Below are positions 54,987-63,962 of a stretch of DNA of 64,000 nt, one piece after another. A program made the position numbers and the translations under genes. The notes beneath the pieces are model-generated. The model made no database searches and was not told where the DNA came from. It saw only the letters and a program-made list of their open reading frames with translations. Source of the stretch: Bacteroidota bacterium (lineage in GTDB: Bacteria > Bacteroidota > Bacteroidia > 2-12-FULL-35-15); the NCBI GenBank assembly GCA_017303895.1, contig JAFLBF010000005.1, positions 115,148 to 179,147 of the forward strand, read 5' to 3'. Every line of letters begins with the position of its first letter. Within the stretch, counting starts at the first letter, position 1.

Positions 54987-56721
54987 TCCCCATAAATTTT
55001 ATTAACTGATCAATGTAATAATCTTTATCTTGTTTCAATTCGTCAATATCATCAAAAATATTTATATCTGGAATAATTCCTGAGCCATATAAGGGGCTTC
55101 CATCTAATTGTAAGACTCGTGCTCCAGTAAAATAAAAATAGTACTGATTAAATAGATTGTAGCAATTATAGTCGCCATTTGTTCCTCCACTCTTTTCTCC
55201 AGCAATCATTCCTAAATTATAATATTTTATAAGGCTTAAATAGGATTCTGAAAAGCTTATTGAATTAGATGTTGTAAGGAAAATACATCTAGAAGAAATA
55301 TGTTTATCACTAGGCTCTAAGTACCATCCATTATAAGTATAATCACCACTTTTTTGATTTGGATATATAATCCTTTCAATTCCTATCCAACTTATAGTAT
55401 CTCTACACTTTAAAAGATACTTCAAGAAATTCTTGTTATTTGTTGGGTAGTATCTTAAATCACAAATAATTACTTTTTTATTTGATAATGTAACATATAA
55501 ACTATCAATCTCGGCCATGGTTACTTGTGATAAGTTTAGATAGTAAACACTATCGTTTATTGCTCTGTATTTTGGGTAATATTGAATAATCTTTTTCTCG
55601 TATTCTTTTGCTGGTATGTCTCTAGTTAGTTTTATTTCTATTTTCTTTCTTTCTTGATTCTCTATGTTTAAAAAAAATTCAGTTTTTCTGCCTCCATCTA
55701 ATATTCTTTTTAATGTTCTGTAATTTCGATTTTCTATTGTGGAGGCAGACACTTGTTCTTTGAATAATGATAAATATTTGTCAGCCTCCATGCCATTAAT
55801 TTTTAGGACTTTAGCCCCCTGAATGTTTTTTATGTTATTATTTAGTGTTTTTGATATGTAAATATTATTATTAATAAGTTTTAATTCAACTGGAGGATAA
55901 TATCCTCTTAAAGTGTCTGAATAGGAATTAAGAACAATATGCCCATCGTTATATTTTGCAATAAATTTTTTCAATTCAATCAAATACTCATCTTTTCCTT
56001 TAGTTTTAATTACTTTATCAATGAAGCTACTAAGTTCCTTATCCCAATCGTAATTTAATTCATTTCTATACGGGTAAAAATTTTTAAAAATACCCCAAAT
56101 TATAACAGCATTTGATATCCGAAAAGATTCACTAAATTCCTTTAATTCTGAACTTGCAATTTTATTAATCTTATTTTTTACATTTAATAGATTTAAAGAA
56201 TCTTGCAATGAAATTTGCTGATTTACAACAAGTATAGGAAACTTAAAATAGACATTACATTCACTTAAGAATAGCGAAATCATTGTATCTCTAACAATAG
56301 AATCTTGAGGTAGGAATTCTTTTATTTTACTACTATAACCTAAATTACAACCTGTACCCAATCCATTATGTTCATAATAATATAATGATTGGGAATTTTG
56401 AAAATGAAAATTCTTTGGAGACTCGTTTTTTGAGGAACATATAAAAATTGAATTTATTGATGAAAATATATTGCGAATGCTATCTATAAATTCAATAGAG
56501 TTTTTACAATTCCTAATTGAGTTTAGCCCATATACGGCAAAATTATCCCAATCAATAATTTTCGAGCTTTCAGTCGGTTGAAAATATCTTATACTATTGT
56601 ATATATTAGCAAAAGCAACATATTTTTTTGTTTCAAATTGAGCTTTTACGTTCTGGCAACTGAAAAAATAAACAGAAGTAATTAAGGCTATTAAAGAAAA
56701 TTTTTTACATGATCTTTTCAA
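54976..56721 (-). CDS. S41-family (C-terminal processing-like) peptidase in the lanthipeptide cluster
   Basis: A 581-residue exported protein (signal MKRSCKKFSLIALITSVYFF; cleavage after SC or at VKAQ). Residues ~200-320 resemble the S41 helper/PDZ region; the catalytic core is C-terminal, with TSNSISFSESYLS offering the Ser nucleophile and GMIAGEKSGGTNG nearby. S41 peptidases recur in Bacteroidota lanthipeptide loci and may cut the leader after export. It sits just downstream of the precursor genes. Confidence 0.8.
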   Translation of the reverse strand: MKRSCKKFSLIALITSVYFFSCQNVKAQFETKKYVAFANIYNSIRYFQPTESSKIIDWDNFAVYGLNSIRNCKNSIEFIDSIRNIFSSINSIFICSSKNESPKNFHFQNSQSLYYYEHNGLGTGCNLGYSSKIKEFLPQDSIVRDTMISLFLSECNVYFKFPILVVNQQISLQDSLNLLNVKNKINKIASSELKEFSESFRISNAVIIWGIFKNFYPYRNELNYDWDKELSSFIDKVIKTKGKDEYLIELKKFIAKYNDGHIVLNSYSDTLRGYYPPVELKLINNNIYISKTLNNNIKNIQGAKVLKINGMEADKYLSLFKEQVSASTIENRNYRTLKRILDGGRKTEFFLNIENQERKKIEIKLTRDIPAKEYEKKIIQYYPKYRAINDSVYYLNLSQVTMAEIDSLYVTLSNKKVIICDLRYYPTNNKNFLKYLLKCRDTISWIGIERIIYPNQKSGDYTYNGWYLEPSDKHISSRCIFLTTSNSISFSESYLSLIKYYNLGMIAGEKSGGTNGDYNCYNLFNQYYFYFTGARVLQLDGSPLYGSGIIPDINIFDDIDELKQDKDYYIDQLIKFMGNGK

Positions 56722-56742
56722 AATATGAATTCTATTTAAATC

Positions 56743-56973
56743 TTAACGTGCCGCTAAAGGCCCTGTTTCACAAACACTCATAGGCTTTAATGGTGGATCT
56801 GGAGGTGTTTCAATTGGACACATACAATCGGTTCTAGTTGGCTCTGATCTTGGATCTGGTGGAAGTGGCTGGAGAGTTGGTTTGGGCATCTTATTATCCC
56901 ATTCAGAGTTCGTTAGTCTTGCAACAGTATCTTTCTGTAGTTGCAAAATATTTCCAAATTCTATTTTTTTCAT
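56743..56973 (-). CDS. Lanthipeptide precursor 1 (proline-rich core)
   Basis: 76 residues from the ATG at 56971-56973 (the longer frame begins inside precursor 2 and is rejected). The leader MKKIEFGNILQLQKDTVARL matches the Bacteroidota class I leader pattern with an L-x-L-x-K-x-(T)-x-A-x-L box. The core contains Cys50, Cys52 and Cys68, Ser/Thr at 43, 46, 48, 56, 66 and 70, and 14 prolines. It shares MKKIEF with precursor 2. Ring pattern cannot be read; three Cys allow up to three thioether rings. Confidence 0.8.
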   Translation of the reverse strand: MKKIEFGNILQLQKDTVARLTNSEWDNKMPKPTLQPLPPDPRSEPTRTDCMCPIETPPDPPLKPMSVCETGPLAAR

Positions 56974-56989
56974 GACAGTAAAGTTAAAT

Positions 56990-57229
56990 TTAACAATAAA
57001 CTGATTGATTTGCGTAAGGTGTACCTCCTCCAGTATTCTGACCACCACCATTACCTGTACAATAATAGGAAATACATGGAGAGGCATTCGTTTTAGCTTT
57101 GGGCCTTACTTGAACACCTTGCTCATTTATAGCCATTCCTTGTGGTATTAGTGGATCATCGTAACTAATTAGTGTACTAACCTTTTCTGAATTTAAAACC
57201 AGTTTTTGTGAGAATTCAATTTTTTTCAT
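56990..57229 (-). CDS. Lanthipeptide precursor 2 (glycine-rich core)
   Basis: 79 residues starting MKKIEFSQKLVLNSEKVSTL, the same leader type as precursor 1. The core holds Cys52, Cys57 and the C-terminal Cys79, with Ser/Thr at 47, 50, 54, 58, 66, 70 and 76; a GGG-QNT-GGG spacer separates the first two Cys from the last. A glycine hinge and terminal Cys would suit one small and one large ring. It precedes precursor 1 by 16 bases in the same operon. Confidence 0.8.
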   Translation of the reverse strand: MKKIEFSQKLVLNSEKVSTLISYDDPLIPQGMAINEQGVQVRPKAKTNASPCISYYCTGNGGGQNTGGGTPYANQSVYC

Positions 57230-57240
57230 TCGTTTAATTT

Positions 57241-58035
57241 TTATGGCAGGTAATTCCAGTTTAGAGCGTCAGCTGAAACAATAAAAGATTCAGCAATTTC
57301 AGTTGAAACTAATAAGGAATACCCCGGGGATAAGTATAAATCTGGAAAAAATATAGTTTCTTCAAAACTCAAAGCGGAAGATGATTTATTCACATATTGA
57401 ACAGGCACTTCCAAAAACAATTTAATATTTGTGGAGGTATCTTTAATGAAAAATCTAATCATTCCGGGCGTAGTACTAACTGTTGCTTTAATCGTAACAG
57501 AATTAATTTTACAACCTTTCCAGCCTGAAGCAGCAACTCCAGCCGTTAAAACGGTTGCAATAGTTCCGGTTCCATCCAAATTTGGGTTTGCTGTTGCGAC
57601 AGCAGACATTGCAGATACAGCAGTATACTGAGTTGTATCTGTTCTAACTGAACTAGAATAATATTCCCAATTTAGTCCAAATCCAATTACATTAAACACT
57701 TCAGCTCTCTGAGTTGAGGCCATCAATTCGTATCCAGATTCTAGCTTTAAGTCAAGTGGCACTTCAATTCCAAATGCACAGTTCCTAGAGCTTTTAGTAA
57801 TTGCAGGAACATCAATTTCTCCAATTATTCTAGTCGTAGCTCCTCCCTTCACAAAAAGTCGAACCATTCCCTCTGTTGTATTTCCTTGGGCTTTGATAAT
57901 AACTGATTTGACAAGTGTGCCATTTAATGAACCAGAAAGAACAGTACTAATTGTTCCTGTACCATCTAAATTATCATTACCAGTAGATATCGTTACCATA
58001 CCAGTATTTGCTATATATTGTGTCTCTTCAGCCAT
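57241..58035 (-). CDS. Two-domain beta-rich repeat protein of the lanthipeptide cluster
   Basis: 264 residues in two copies of a ~130-residue domain with landmarks TxNxNLDGTGTIxTVL, SVxIKA, GMxRxFIKD, EIxVPxxxKSS, then a C-terminal LNWxY. No signal peptide. The domain recurs in the next two genes (five copies in all). Predicted to be a beta-sandwich; I do not recognise a named family. It lies 11 bases from precursor 2 and is part of the same transcript, so it may be a product carrier, self-assembling or immunity protein (inference). Confidence 0.65.
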   Translation of the reverse strand: MAEETQYIANTGMVTISTGNDNLDGTGTISTVLSGSLNGTLVKSVIIKAQGNTTEGMVRLFVKGGATTRIIGEIDVPAITKSSRNCAFGIEVPLDLKLESGYELMASTQRAEVFNVIGFGLNWEYYSSSVRTDTTQYTAVSAMSAVATANPNLDGTGTIATVLTAGVAASGWKGCKINSVTIKATVSTTPGMIRFFIKDTSTNIKLFLEVPVQYVNKSSSALSFEETIFFPDLYLSPGYSLLVSTEIAESFIVSADALNWNYLP

Positions 58036-58050
58036 GTTTAAAACAAAAAG

Positions 58051-58866
58051 TTATGCAGGGTATTTCCAGTCAACCGCATCGGCCATAATATGAAATTTAT
58101 TATATGTCCCTCCTCCTAATTCTGTTGATGCAATTATCTTATATCCTGCTTTAATATGAAAGCCAAAAGGGAAATTAATTTGATGCACAAAGCTTCTTGC
58201 AGTAGCAGATTTTGTTACAATTGGAACTGGAATTTCTGTTAAGAGCTTAGCATCTGTTCCTGTATCTTTAATAAATAGCCTAACCATCCCATCTGCAACA
58301 GTACTAGTAATTGCTTTAATTGTAATTGAATTAATTCTTAGGCCTAACCAACCCGATCCAGAAACTCCAGCAGTAATGACATCGCCATAAGTACCTGTAG
58401 TACCATCAACATTTGAGTTTGCAGTGTCTATCAATACAGTCCCTGTTCTTGCTGTATAATTAGTGCTTTCTGGTCTAACAGAAGCACCATAGTAAGCCCA
58501 ATTTAAACCCTCTGCAATAATATTAAACGTGTTAGCTACTTCTGTTGATGCTCTTAGTTGATCTCCAGACTCAAGAGCAAGATCAATTGGGATATACTTT
58601 TCAAACGATTCATCAGTACTCGATCTAGTTATTGCAGGAACTTCTATTTCTGCGACTAGCCTTGTTGTTGATCCATTGTAGATGAAAAGTCTTATCATTC
58701 CTTGGGAGGTACTTGTTGTAGCTTTGATTATAACGGACTTAACAAGTGTGCCATTAGAGGCACCAGTTAAAACTGTACCCATAGTTCCTGTTCCATCAAG
58801 ATTTGGATTAGCCGTTGATATTTGAGCCCATCCGGTGTTCGCTGTAAATTGTGTCTCTGCTGCCAT
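58051..58866 (-). CDS. Two-domain beta-rich repeat protein of the lanthipeptide cluster
   Basis: 271 residues, a paralogue of the preceding protein with two copies of the same domain (MAAETQFTANTGWAQIST at the start). The two copies differ in loop length: the second has GTDAKLLTEIPVPIVTKSA and a longer C-terminal strand. Both halves begin with TAxTG. No signal peptide, no Cys. Confidence 0.65.
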   Translation of the reverse strand: MAAETQFTANTGWAQISTANPNLDGTGTMGTVLTGASNGTLVKSVIIKATTSTSQGMIRLFIYNGSTTRLVAEIEVPAITRSSTDESFEKYIPIDLALESGDQLRASTEVANTFNIIAEGLNWAYYGASVRPESTNYTARTGTVLIDTANSNVDGTTGTYGDVITAGVSGSGWLGLRINSITIKAITSTVADGMVRLFIKDTGTDAKLLTEIPVPIVTKSATARSFVHQINFPFGFHIKAGYKIIASTELGGGTYNKFHIMADAVDWKYPA

Positions 58867-58884
58867 TATTTTTTGAAAATTAAA

Positions 58885-59265
58885 TTAGTAAGTCCAATTA
58901 AATCCTTCCGCAGTACAATAAAATGTTTCAGCATTCTGTGTTGATAATTTCAACGAATAACCGGAAGCAATATTTAAAGCAATGGGAACAAATGCTCGAA
59001 AACTTGAATTAATAGAGGATTTAGTTGTTGGGAAAACGGGAATTTCTTTTATTAGTCTTGTTTTAGTTCCATCAAACAAAAAAATTCTAATCATACCTTG
59101 AGTTGTGGATACTCCCGCTTTGATAAAAATTCTTTGAACAAAAGTTCCATTACTAGCCCCTGTTATCAAAGTGCTAATCGTACCTGTCCCATCAAGGTTT
59201 GAATTTGCGGTAGAGATAGTTACTGCGCCTAAATTTGCAGTGTATTTTGCTCTTTCATTAATCAT
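58885..59265 (-). CDS. Single-domain beta-rich repeat protein of the lanthipeptide cluster
   Basis: 126 residues from the ATG at 59265 (a start at 59307 would extend over the promoter and add a hydrophobic tail). It carries one copy of the domain (TANLGAVTISTANSNLDGTG at the start), ending LNW-like FNWTY. It has a single Cys near the end. It heads the precursor transcript that starts at 59294-59325. Confidence 0.65.
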   Translation of the reverse strand: MINERAKYTANLGAVTISTANSNLDGTGTISTLITGASNGTFVQRIFIKAGVSTTQGMIRIFLFDGTKTRLIKEIPVFPTTKSSINSSFRAFVPIALNIASGYSLKLSTQNAETFYCTAEGFNWTY

Positions 59266-59293
59266 GATTTTCAAAACAATGATATGTTTGTAG

Positions 59294-59325
59294 CAAATAT
59301 ATAGCAATAATTATTTAATATCCAA
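59294..59325 (-). promoter_or_regulatory. Promoter of the precursor/beta-domain/S41/lanC operon
   Basis: On the minus strand: TATATTTG at 59301-59294 and TTG at 59325-59323, spacing 21. The -33 element lies in the 3' end of lanB, so the precursor genes can be expressed separately from lanB. The ATG at 59265 follows about 29 bases after the -7 box. Confidence 0.6.
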
Positions 59326-62300
59326 ATTTTTTTTAAATAAATACTGTCTAGCTCTTCTCTGCTTTGTTAAAAAACTATATAAGAGATGTTCATACAATCT
59401 TTGTTTGCTTTTAAACGCCCTATTAACCATCATATGAATTATGCTGCCTATAATAACATTATATCTAGCATCATTAGGTTGGGAAGGATAAATTTCTTTC
59501 AACTTGTTTAATTCTTTTGTAAGATTTTTCTTTTTTCTTTGAAAATGTGTTATTATGAAATTAAATTCATTCGGAGGGTACTCGCTAAATATTGAATTTA
59601 CATCCTTCTTAATTTTTCTGTACTTCTGATCCATTTTAATAGTAATATCTTTTGAGTTAATGGTTTCTTTTTCAAAACTTCCCAGTCTTTCTATAATGAA
59701 TTCGTCTCTTAAAAACTCGTCCTTTTTAAACGCAAACGAAATAATAAAATCCATACATAATAATATGTAAAGTATAATATTTAACTCCGAGTTAAAATGC
59801 ACCTTATTTTCAACTAAGAAAGAAAGTGTGTATTTTGAGTCAATGCAGAAAATATTTTCACATATATCGATACTTTTACTTCCGTATCTTTCTATTTCAC
59901 GTTTGTATGTTTCAATTTGAAAATTTGAAATTTTTTCATATTTAGTTATGCTTTTAATAAAGTCATTTATGTGATAAATCAACTTGTTATTGTCAATTTT
60001 ACTTTTTACTCTAAATCTAATTCTTAAATGCAAATCAGGATCAGTAAATCTAACAAAAAAGAAATCATCACTAATTTCATTCTTTTTGAACTTATTCAAT
60101 AATTTAGGCAGGTGAAAAATAAGTATATTATCTACTGACTTAAATCCAGCATAAATCTTTATATAAAACCATTCATCTCCTATTATAAAATCTCGTTTTG
60201 ATGCGAGTTCAATTTTATCAAAATTGTACAACTCTTTTTTCTTTGTTTTTGAATTATAAATAATCGAGAATATTTCATTTCCCCATACTTGTGAATTCAT
60301 TTCATTGTCATCTTTTTCAAAAGAAATATACTCTTCAATATTCGTGATGGAATTGGATATTAAATGCTTCAAAAAGACTCTCTTTGCAATTTCAATTGAC
60401 AAATCAATATAGAGCTCGTTATCATTTTCAATAATCAGAAAACATTTTGGAAGTTTTTTTTCTTGACACCAACGCATTAAGCCTTCGTCATTGCTGATTT
60501 TTTCAATATCCCAATCCTCTTTTCTAATAACCCATCTTGCTCTTGATAACACAAAATCACCAAACTCTATTCTTGGAAAAAAATCCGTATCTATACTTAA
60601 CATTGACCAATTCAACCCCAAATAAGATTTTTGAAATTGTTGATATTGCAAGTCGCATAAAAAATTGTATACAGGTAATGACCTAGAAGTAAAGTTGTGT
60701 GCTGTTGTTAGTCTAGGTATGATATACTTTTTCAAACTCTTTGACCATAACATTATTCGATTGTTTTTAATACTTACATAAAGATCTTCTGGGTATATTT
60801 TTTTTGTCACTTCGGCACTAGATGAAGCCAAATAAGGAATTTCATAATGAAATGTCTTTGGGCGTCTCAAAATGTTACCTGTTCGTTTCTCTGGCAGGTG
60901 GTTAATTTCAGCAAAAACGAACTCATTGTTAGCATCTTGTTCAAAAGCAATAATTTTTTGTAATACCTCATTAATTTCAGAGTTTTCTTGTGCAAATCTT
61001 CCTATTAAATTTGCGGCACTTCCTCCCCCAATATTCTGAATATAATATTTATTATTTGAAAGTCTTTTAAATATTATTGGTATTGTATCCGGTAAAGATT
61101 CTGTTTGGTAGTTCAAATTAGAAAAATCCTTTTCGATTATCTGAATTGCATGTTTTCCTTCCTTAATTCCTTTGATGAGAATTTTTAAAAGTACTGACTG
61201 TAATTCTGAAAATCCCGAAACATATTTTTGCTTATGTGGTAATTTTAGATCATCTACGAATTCGCTTAATCCATTAATATCTTTGCCTTTGTATCCAATT
61301 CCTGATTCAGTATCTAGAGCTTGTAAAAGTGGGATGTATTGTCCATCATACTCCTTTGTAAAATTCTCTTTAAATCGATTTAAATTATAATGTTCGGAAT
61401 TAGGAGTGACTTTATTTAGAAACTTAATTAAATTTAAAAATTTCATTTGATCATTTTTATTTAAATAAAATTTTGATTTGGAATCATAGCTATCTATTTG
61501 TAAAAATGAACTTTCTTGAGGTTTAATAAAAGTTTCAGATAATTTATTTGCGAATTTATTGTAAATTTTAAAAGAAGAATTTGTATTGTTTTTATATTCT
61601 GTCATTGATTTCAATAGATTTTCTAAAAGAAAAATCATTTCAACCAAATCTCTATTGTTTTCTGAATTTATACTTCTTAAATCGCAAATTAGTTTTTTTA
61701 GTCCAGATTCACCAATAGTTGACGGTTCAATATTGCTAATAATTAACTGGCTTTTAATTAAAGAATCTAGAAACTGTTCTGATTGTTCTTTAGTTGGGCC
61801 TTCTTCTGTAATAAATTCAATCAATTTTTTGTAGGATATAGGGCTATCCGCTTTAGATAGCAATTTATCAAGTATTTTAAACCTTTTAATATCAACAACA
61901 TCATGTATTCTTCGATTTTTTTCATAGTGATATTCAACATACCTATACTTCTTAAACAACTTTAGTATCGTCGTGTTTTTCCTGTAATACAACTGCTTTC
62001 TTACATAAACATTCTCAAGAATTTTTTCATAAATTCCTAAAAGAAAATTCATATCTAATTGCAGTCTTGCTGTGAAATTTTTATAAATATTTATTTCGCA
62101 TTTTTCACTCCACATGCCTACCCCTACTTTTGCAAAAAGACCAAATGGGGTAGATCTATGATGCATTCTAGCTATGTATTTATATAATGAATTATAAATT
62201 TGATTAACTTTTTTAGGATCGCTTATTTTACCCTTTAATAATTTTTGAATTTGTGAGTATAGCTCAGGAGATGCCAAATAGATTGCTTCCAAAATTAACG

Positions 62301-62400
62301 GGTCTGTTAATTTTTTATCTATATCGATTTGATCAATTTTAATAAATTCTGATGCAGGTAGCATCGGAGTTCTATAAATAAATTTTTCTTCAAAAAACAT
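59311..62400 (-). CDS. lanB: Full-length lantibiotic dehydratase (LanB)
   Basis: A 1029-residue protein with the lantibiotic dehydratase N-terminal domain, RSTPFGLFA at 82-90 and IGGGSAANLIGRFA near residue 455, and a C-terminal thiopeptide-type/SpaB domain (about 735-1029) with WFYIKIY and FFVRFTDPDLHLRIR. This full-length form glutamylates Ser/Thr and eliminates glutamate to make dehydroalanine and dehydrobutyrine. Together with LanC and two precursors it defines a class I cluster. Confidence 0.92.
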   Translation of the reverse strand: MFFEEKFIYRTPMLPASEFIKIDQIDIDKKLTDPLILEAIYLASPELYSQIQKLLKGKISDPKKVNQIYNSLYKYIARMHHRSTPFGLFAKVGVGMWSEKCEINIYKNFTARLQLDMNFLLGIYEKILENVYVRKQLYYRKNTTILKLFKKYRYVEYHYEKNRRIHDVVDIKRFKILDKLLSKADSPISYKKLIEFITEEGPTKEQSEQFLDSLIKSQLIISNIEPSTIGESGLKKLICDLRSINSENNRDLVEMIFLLENLLKSMTEYKNNTNSSFKIYNKFANKLSETFIKPQESSFLQIDSYDSKSKFYLNKNDQMKFLNLIKFLNKVTPNSEHYNLNRFKENFTKEYDGQYIPLLQALDTESGIGYKGKDINGLSEFVDDLKLPHKQKYVSGFSELQSVLLKILIKGIKEGKHAIQIIEKDFSNLNYQTESLPDTIPIIFKRLSNNKYYIQNIGGGSAANLIGRFAQENSEINEVLQKIIAFEQDANNEFVFAEINHLPEKRTGNILRRPKTFHYEIPYLASSSAEVTKKIYPEDLYVSIKNNRIMLWSKSLKKYIIPRLTTAHNFTSRSLPVYNFLCDLQYQQFQKSYLGLNWSMLSIDTDFFPRIEFGDFVLSRARWVIRKEDWDIEKISNDEGLMRWCQEKKLPKCFLIIENDNELYIDLSIEIAKRVFLKHLISNSITNIEEYISFEKDDNEMNSQVWGNEIFSIIYNSKTKKKELYNFDKIELASKRDFIIGDEWFYIKIYAGFKSVDNILIFHLPKLLNKFKKNEISDDFFFVRFTDPDLHLRIRFRVKSKIDNNKLIYHINDFIKSITKYEKISNFQIETYKREIERYGSKSIDICENIFCIDSKYTLSFLVENKVHFNSELNIILYILLCMDFIISFAFKKDEFLRDEFIIERLGSFEKETINSKDITIKMDQKYRKIKKDVNSIFSEYPPNEFNFIITHFQRKKKNLTKELNKLKEIYPSQPNDARYNVIIGSIIHMMVNRAFKSKQRLYEHLLYSFLTKQRRARQYLFKKNLDIK

Positions 62401-62413
62401 TGCTCAGAATATT

Positions 62414-62791
62414 TTAATGATTATGTTTCAAACGATAATGTGTAAATGTTCTGTTGAGACTACCTATGGTGCAGCTTGAGGCTAATTCGAAGTTGTCAAT
62501 TTTTTTGTACTTTTCCTGATTCTTAATCAAGAATTCATTACTTGACTTTTTTACCTTATACAACTCATTGTTTGAGATTGTACTTTCATAATATGTCCCA
62601 AGTTTAAATGCTTCGGTTATTAATAAGAAAAGTGTTCCAACTGATCCTAATAAATGTCGGGGTGGGAGGTTAACAGGTACCGTCCAATTATTTGTTAATA
62701 ATACATTATCAAGCTGAATAGTTTCAGATTTAATAGATTCTTTTTCTTTTTTTCCAATATCAACCTGATTCTGCGGAAGATTTAGTTTCAT
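62414..62791 (-). CDS. Hypothetical protein upstream of lanB
   Basis: A 125-residue protein, charged at the N-terminus, with a hydrophobic stretch HLLGSVGTLFLLITEAF in the middle and a basic end. Only one Cys. It lies 13 bases upstream of lanB on the same strand, so it is probably co-expressed. It is unlike the two precursors (no MKKIEF leader). Function unknown; an accessory or immunity peptide is possible. Confidence 0.5.
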   Translation of the reverse strand: MKLNLPQNQVDIGKKEKESIKSETIQLDNVLLTNNWTVPVNLPPRHLLGSVGTLFLLITEAFKLGTYYESTISNNELYKVKKSSNEFLIKNQEKYKKIDNFELASSCTIGSLNRTFTHYRLKHNH

Positions 62792-63405
62792 AAAGTTTTA
62801 TTTTTTATTCCAATATATTTCTCTTATTTAGACCAGCACTAAATTATAAATTTGAAAATTCTCTTCGCAAAACCATAAACAAGAATCCAATAACGCACTA
62901 TTATTTATTGTGTTTTCAATTTTTCTGGTCTCTCTTTATATATCTTATCTTACTTTTCTTATAGTTCATAAATTTGCTTTCATAGAATAGTTATTATAAT
63001 CACAGTTGTACTCATTATTTTATCCTAAGAACTATTTCTTCAAAAAAATCCGGCCAAGTAACACGAAAATTTCATGAATAATAAAGTTTTTGTAAAGCAA
63101 TTTAATAGTAGAATAGAAAAAACTGAACTATCCACTAATTTAGATAGAATTTAATTGTATTCTTCTTTAAAATACATAATTGGAAGAACTCTATCCTAAA
63201 AAAACTCATTTTGCGTATAGTTAAAGTACAAATAAAATTGAATTTTCCTAAGAAAAACTTAAAATTCTATGAAAGTAGAAAATGATTGTTGAGAAAAACT
63301 ATCTATAACAAGAGTTGTAGTCAAAAAAACAATAAAAAACTTACAAAAACTTGATTTTGCAAAATTGTCTTGCCAATTTTATTTAAATCAACTTATTTAC
63401 ATCTA
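62792..63405. other. AT-rich divergent intergenic region
   Basis: About 600 bases between lanB's upstream gene and the plus-strand gene. No coding frame and no clean TAnnTTTG element; near-matches on both strands. It should hold the lanB-side promoter but I cannot place it. Confidence 0.4.
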
Positions 63406-63711
63406 ATGCACAATCTTTCATTTGGGAAAATCCTAACAAACCAAGATGGATCATCTGCTACTCATTCGTTTTTTTCTGAAGAGGGTGAATTGATTTACGA
63501 AATTATATATCATACAACAAACGGCAGAACTTCCTTTAAAATGGTCAAGAATGGCGATTCATACATTAACATCAAAAATGGTAAAATCGACCAGCCTCCA
63601 ATAGATCAATTGAAAATAGCTTTAGAACAAGTTAATGAATGTCAGGAATGCAAGCACGTTAATGAACTTCAAGAAATCATAGAGGGAATTAACAGAGAGC
63701 TATTTCAGTAA
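63406..63711 (+). CDS. Hypothetical protein
   Basis: 101 residues from the ATG at 63406 (a TTG start at 63370 is less likely). Two beta hairpins (FFSEEGELIYEIIYHTTNG, TSFKMVKNGDSYINIKNG) then a helical end with a CQECKH pair that might bind metal. No recognised family. Confidence 0.5.
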   Translation: MHNLSFGKILTNQDGSSATHSFFSEEGELIYEIIYHTTNGRTSFKMVKNGDSYINIKNGKIDQPPIDQLKIALEQVNECQECKHVNELQEIIEGINRELFQ

Positions 63712-63722
63712 AAGCTATGATT

Positions 63723-63753
63723 GTATAAAACTGACATCCTGTCTGTTTTATAC
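63723..63753. terminator. Hairpin between two small genes
   Basis: GTATAAAAC-T-GACA pairs with TGTC-T-GTTTTATAC around the loop TCC, 13 pairs and one mismatch, followed by TTT. It lies 12 bases after the stop of the 63406 gene. It could be a terminator or an operator for the next gene. Confidence 0.55.
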
Positions 63754-63804
63754 TTTGGCAAACTATTGGATTCAAGTATTAAAATCAATAAAAAACATAT
63801 TCAA

Positions 63805-63921
63805 ATGGCAAAAAAAGGAAACAGTACTCCCAAGACTCCAGTTAATCCTAACTACCCAAGTACAAAACAAGGGCAAAAGTCTGGAAAAGGAAGAGGCAAC
63901 GAGCCTAAAAAAGGGAAGTAA
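63805..63921 (+). CDS. 38-residue basic small protein
   Basis: ATG at 63805. MAKKGNSTPKTPVNPNYPST then a Gly/Lys-rich end (GKGRGNEPKKGK). It is low-complexity and strongly basic, similar in style to small Bacteroidota proteins of the 'MAKK...TPxNPNxPST' kind. Longer frames upstream use non-ATG starts through the hairpin and are rejected. Confidence 0.45.
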   Translation: MAKKGNSTPKTPVNPNYPSTKQGQKSGKGRGNEPKKGK

Positions 63922-63927
63922 TTACAA

Positions 63928-63962
63928 AAGAGAAGGGGTGTAGCCTTAACATCCCTTCTCTT
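63928..63962. terminator. Intrinsic terminator after the small basic protein
   Basis: AAGAGAAGGG (63928-63937) and CCCTTCTCTT (63953-63962) form a 10-base stem with a 15-base loop. No long T tract follows, so efficiency is uncertain. Confidence 0.55.

Noticed and set aside
56974..57087. N-terminal extension of lanthipeptide precursor 1
   Set aside because: It overlaps precursor 2 in another frame; the MKKIEF leader starts at 56973.
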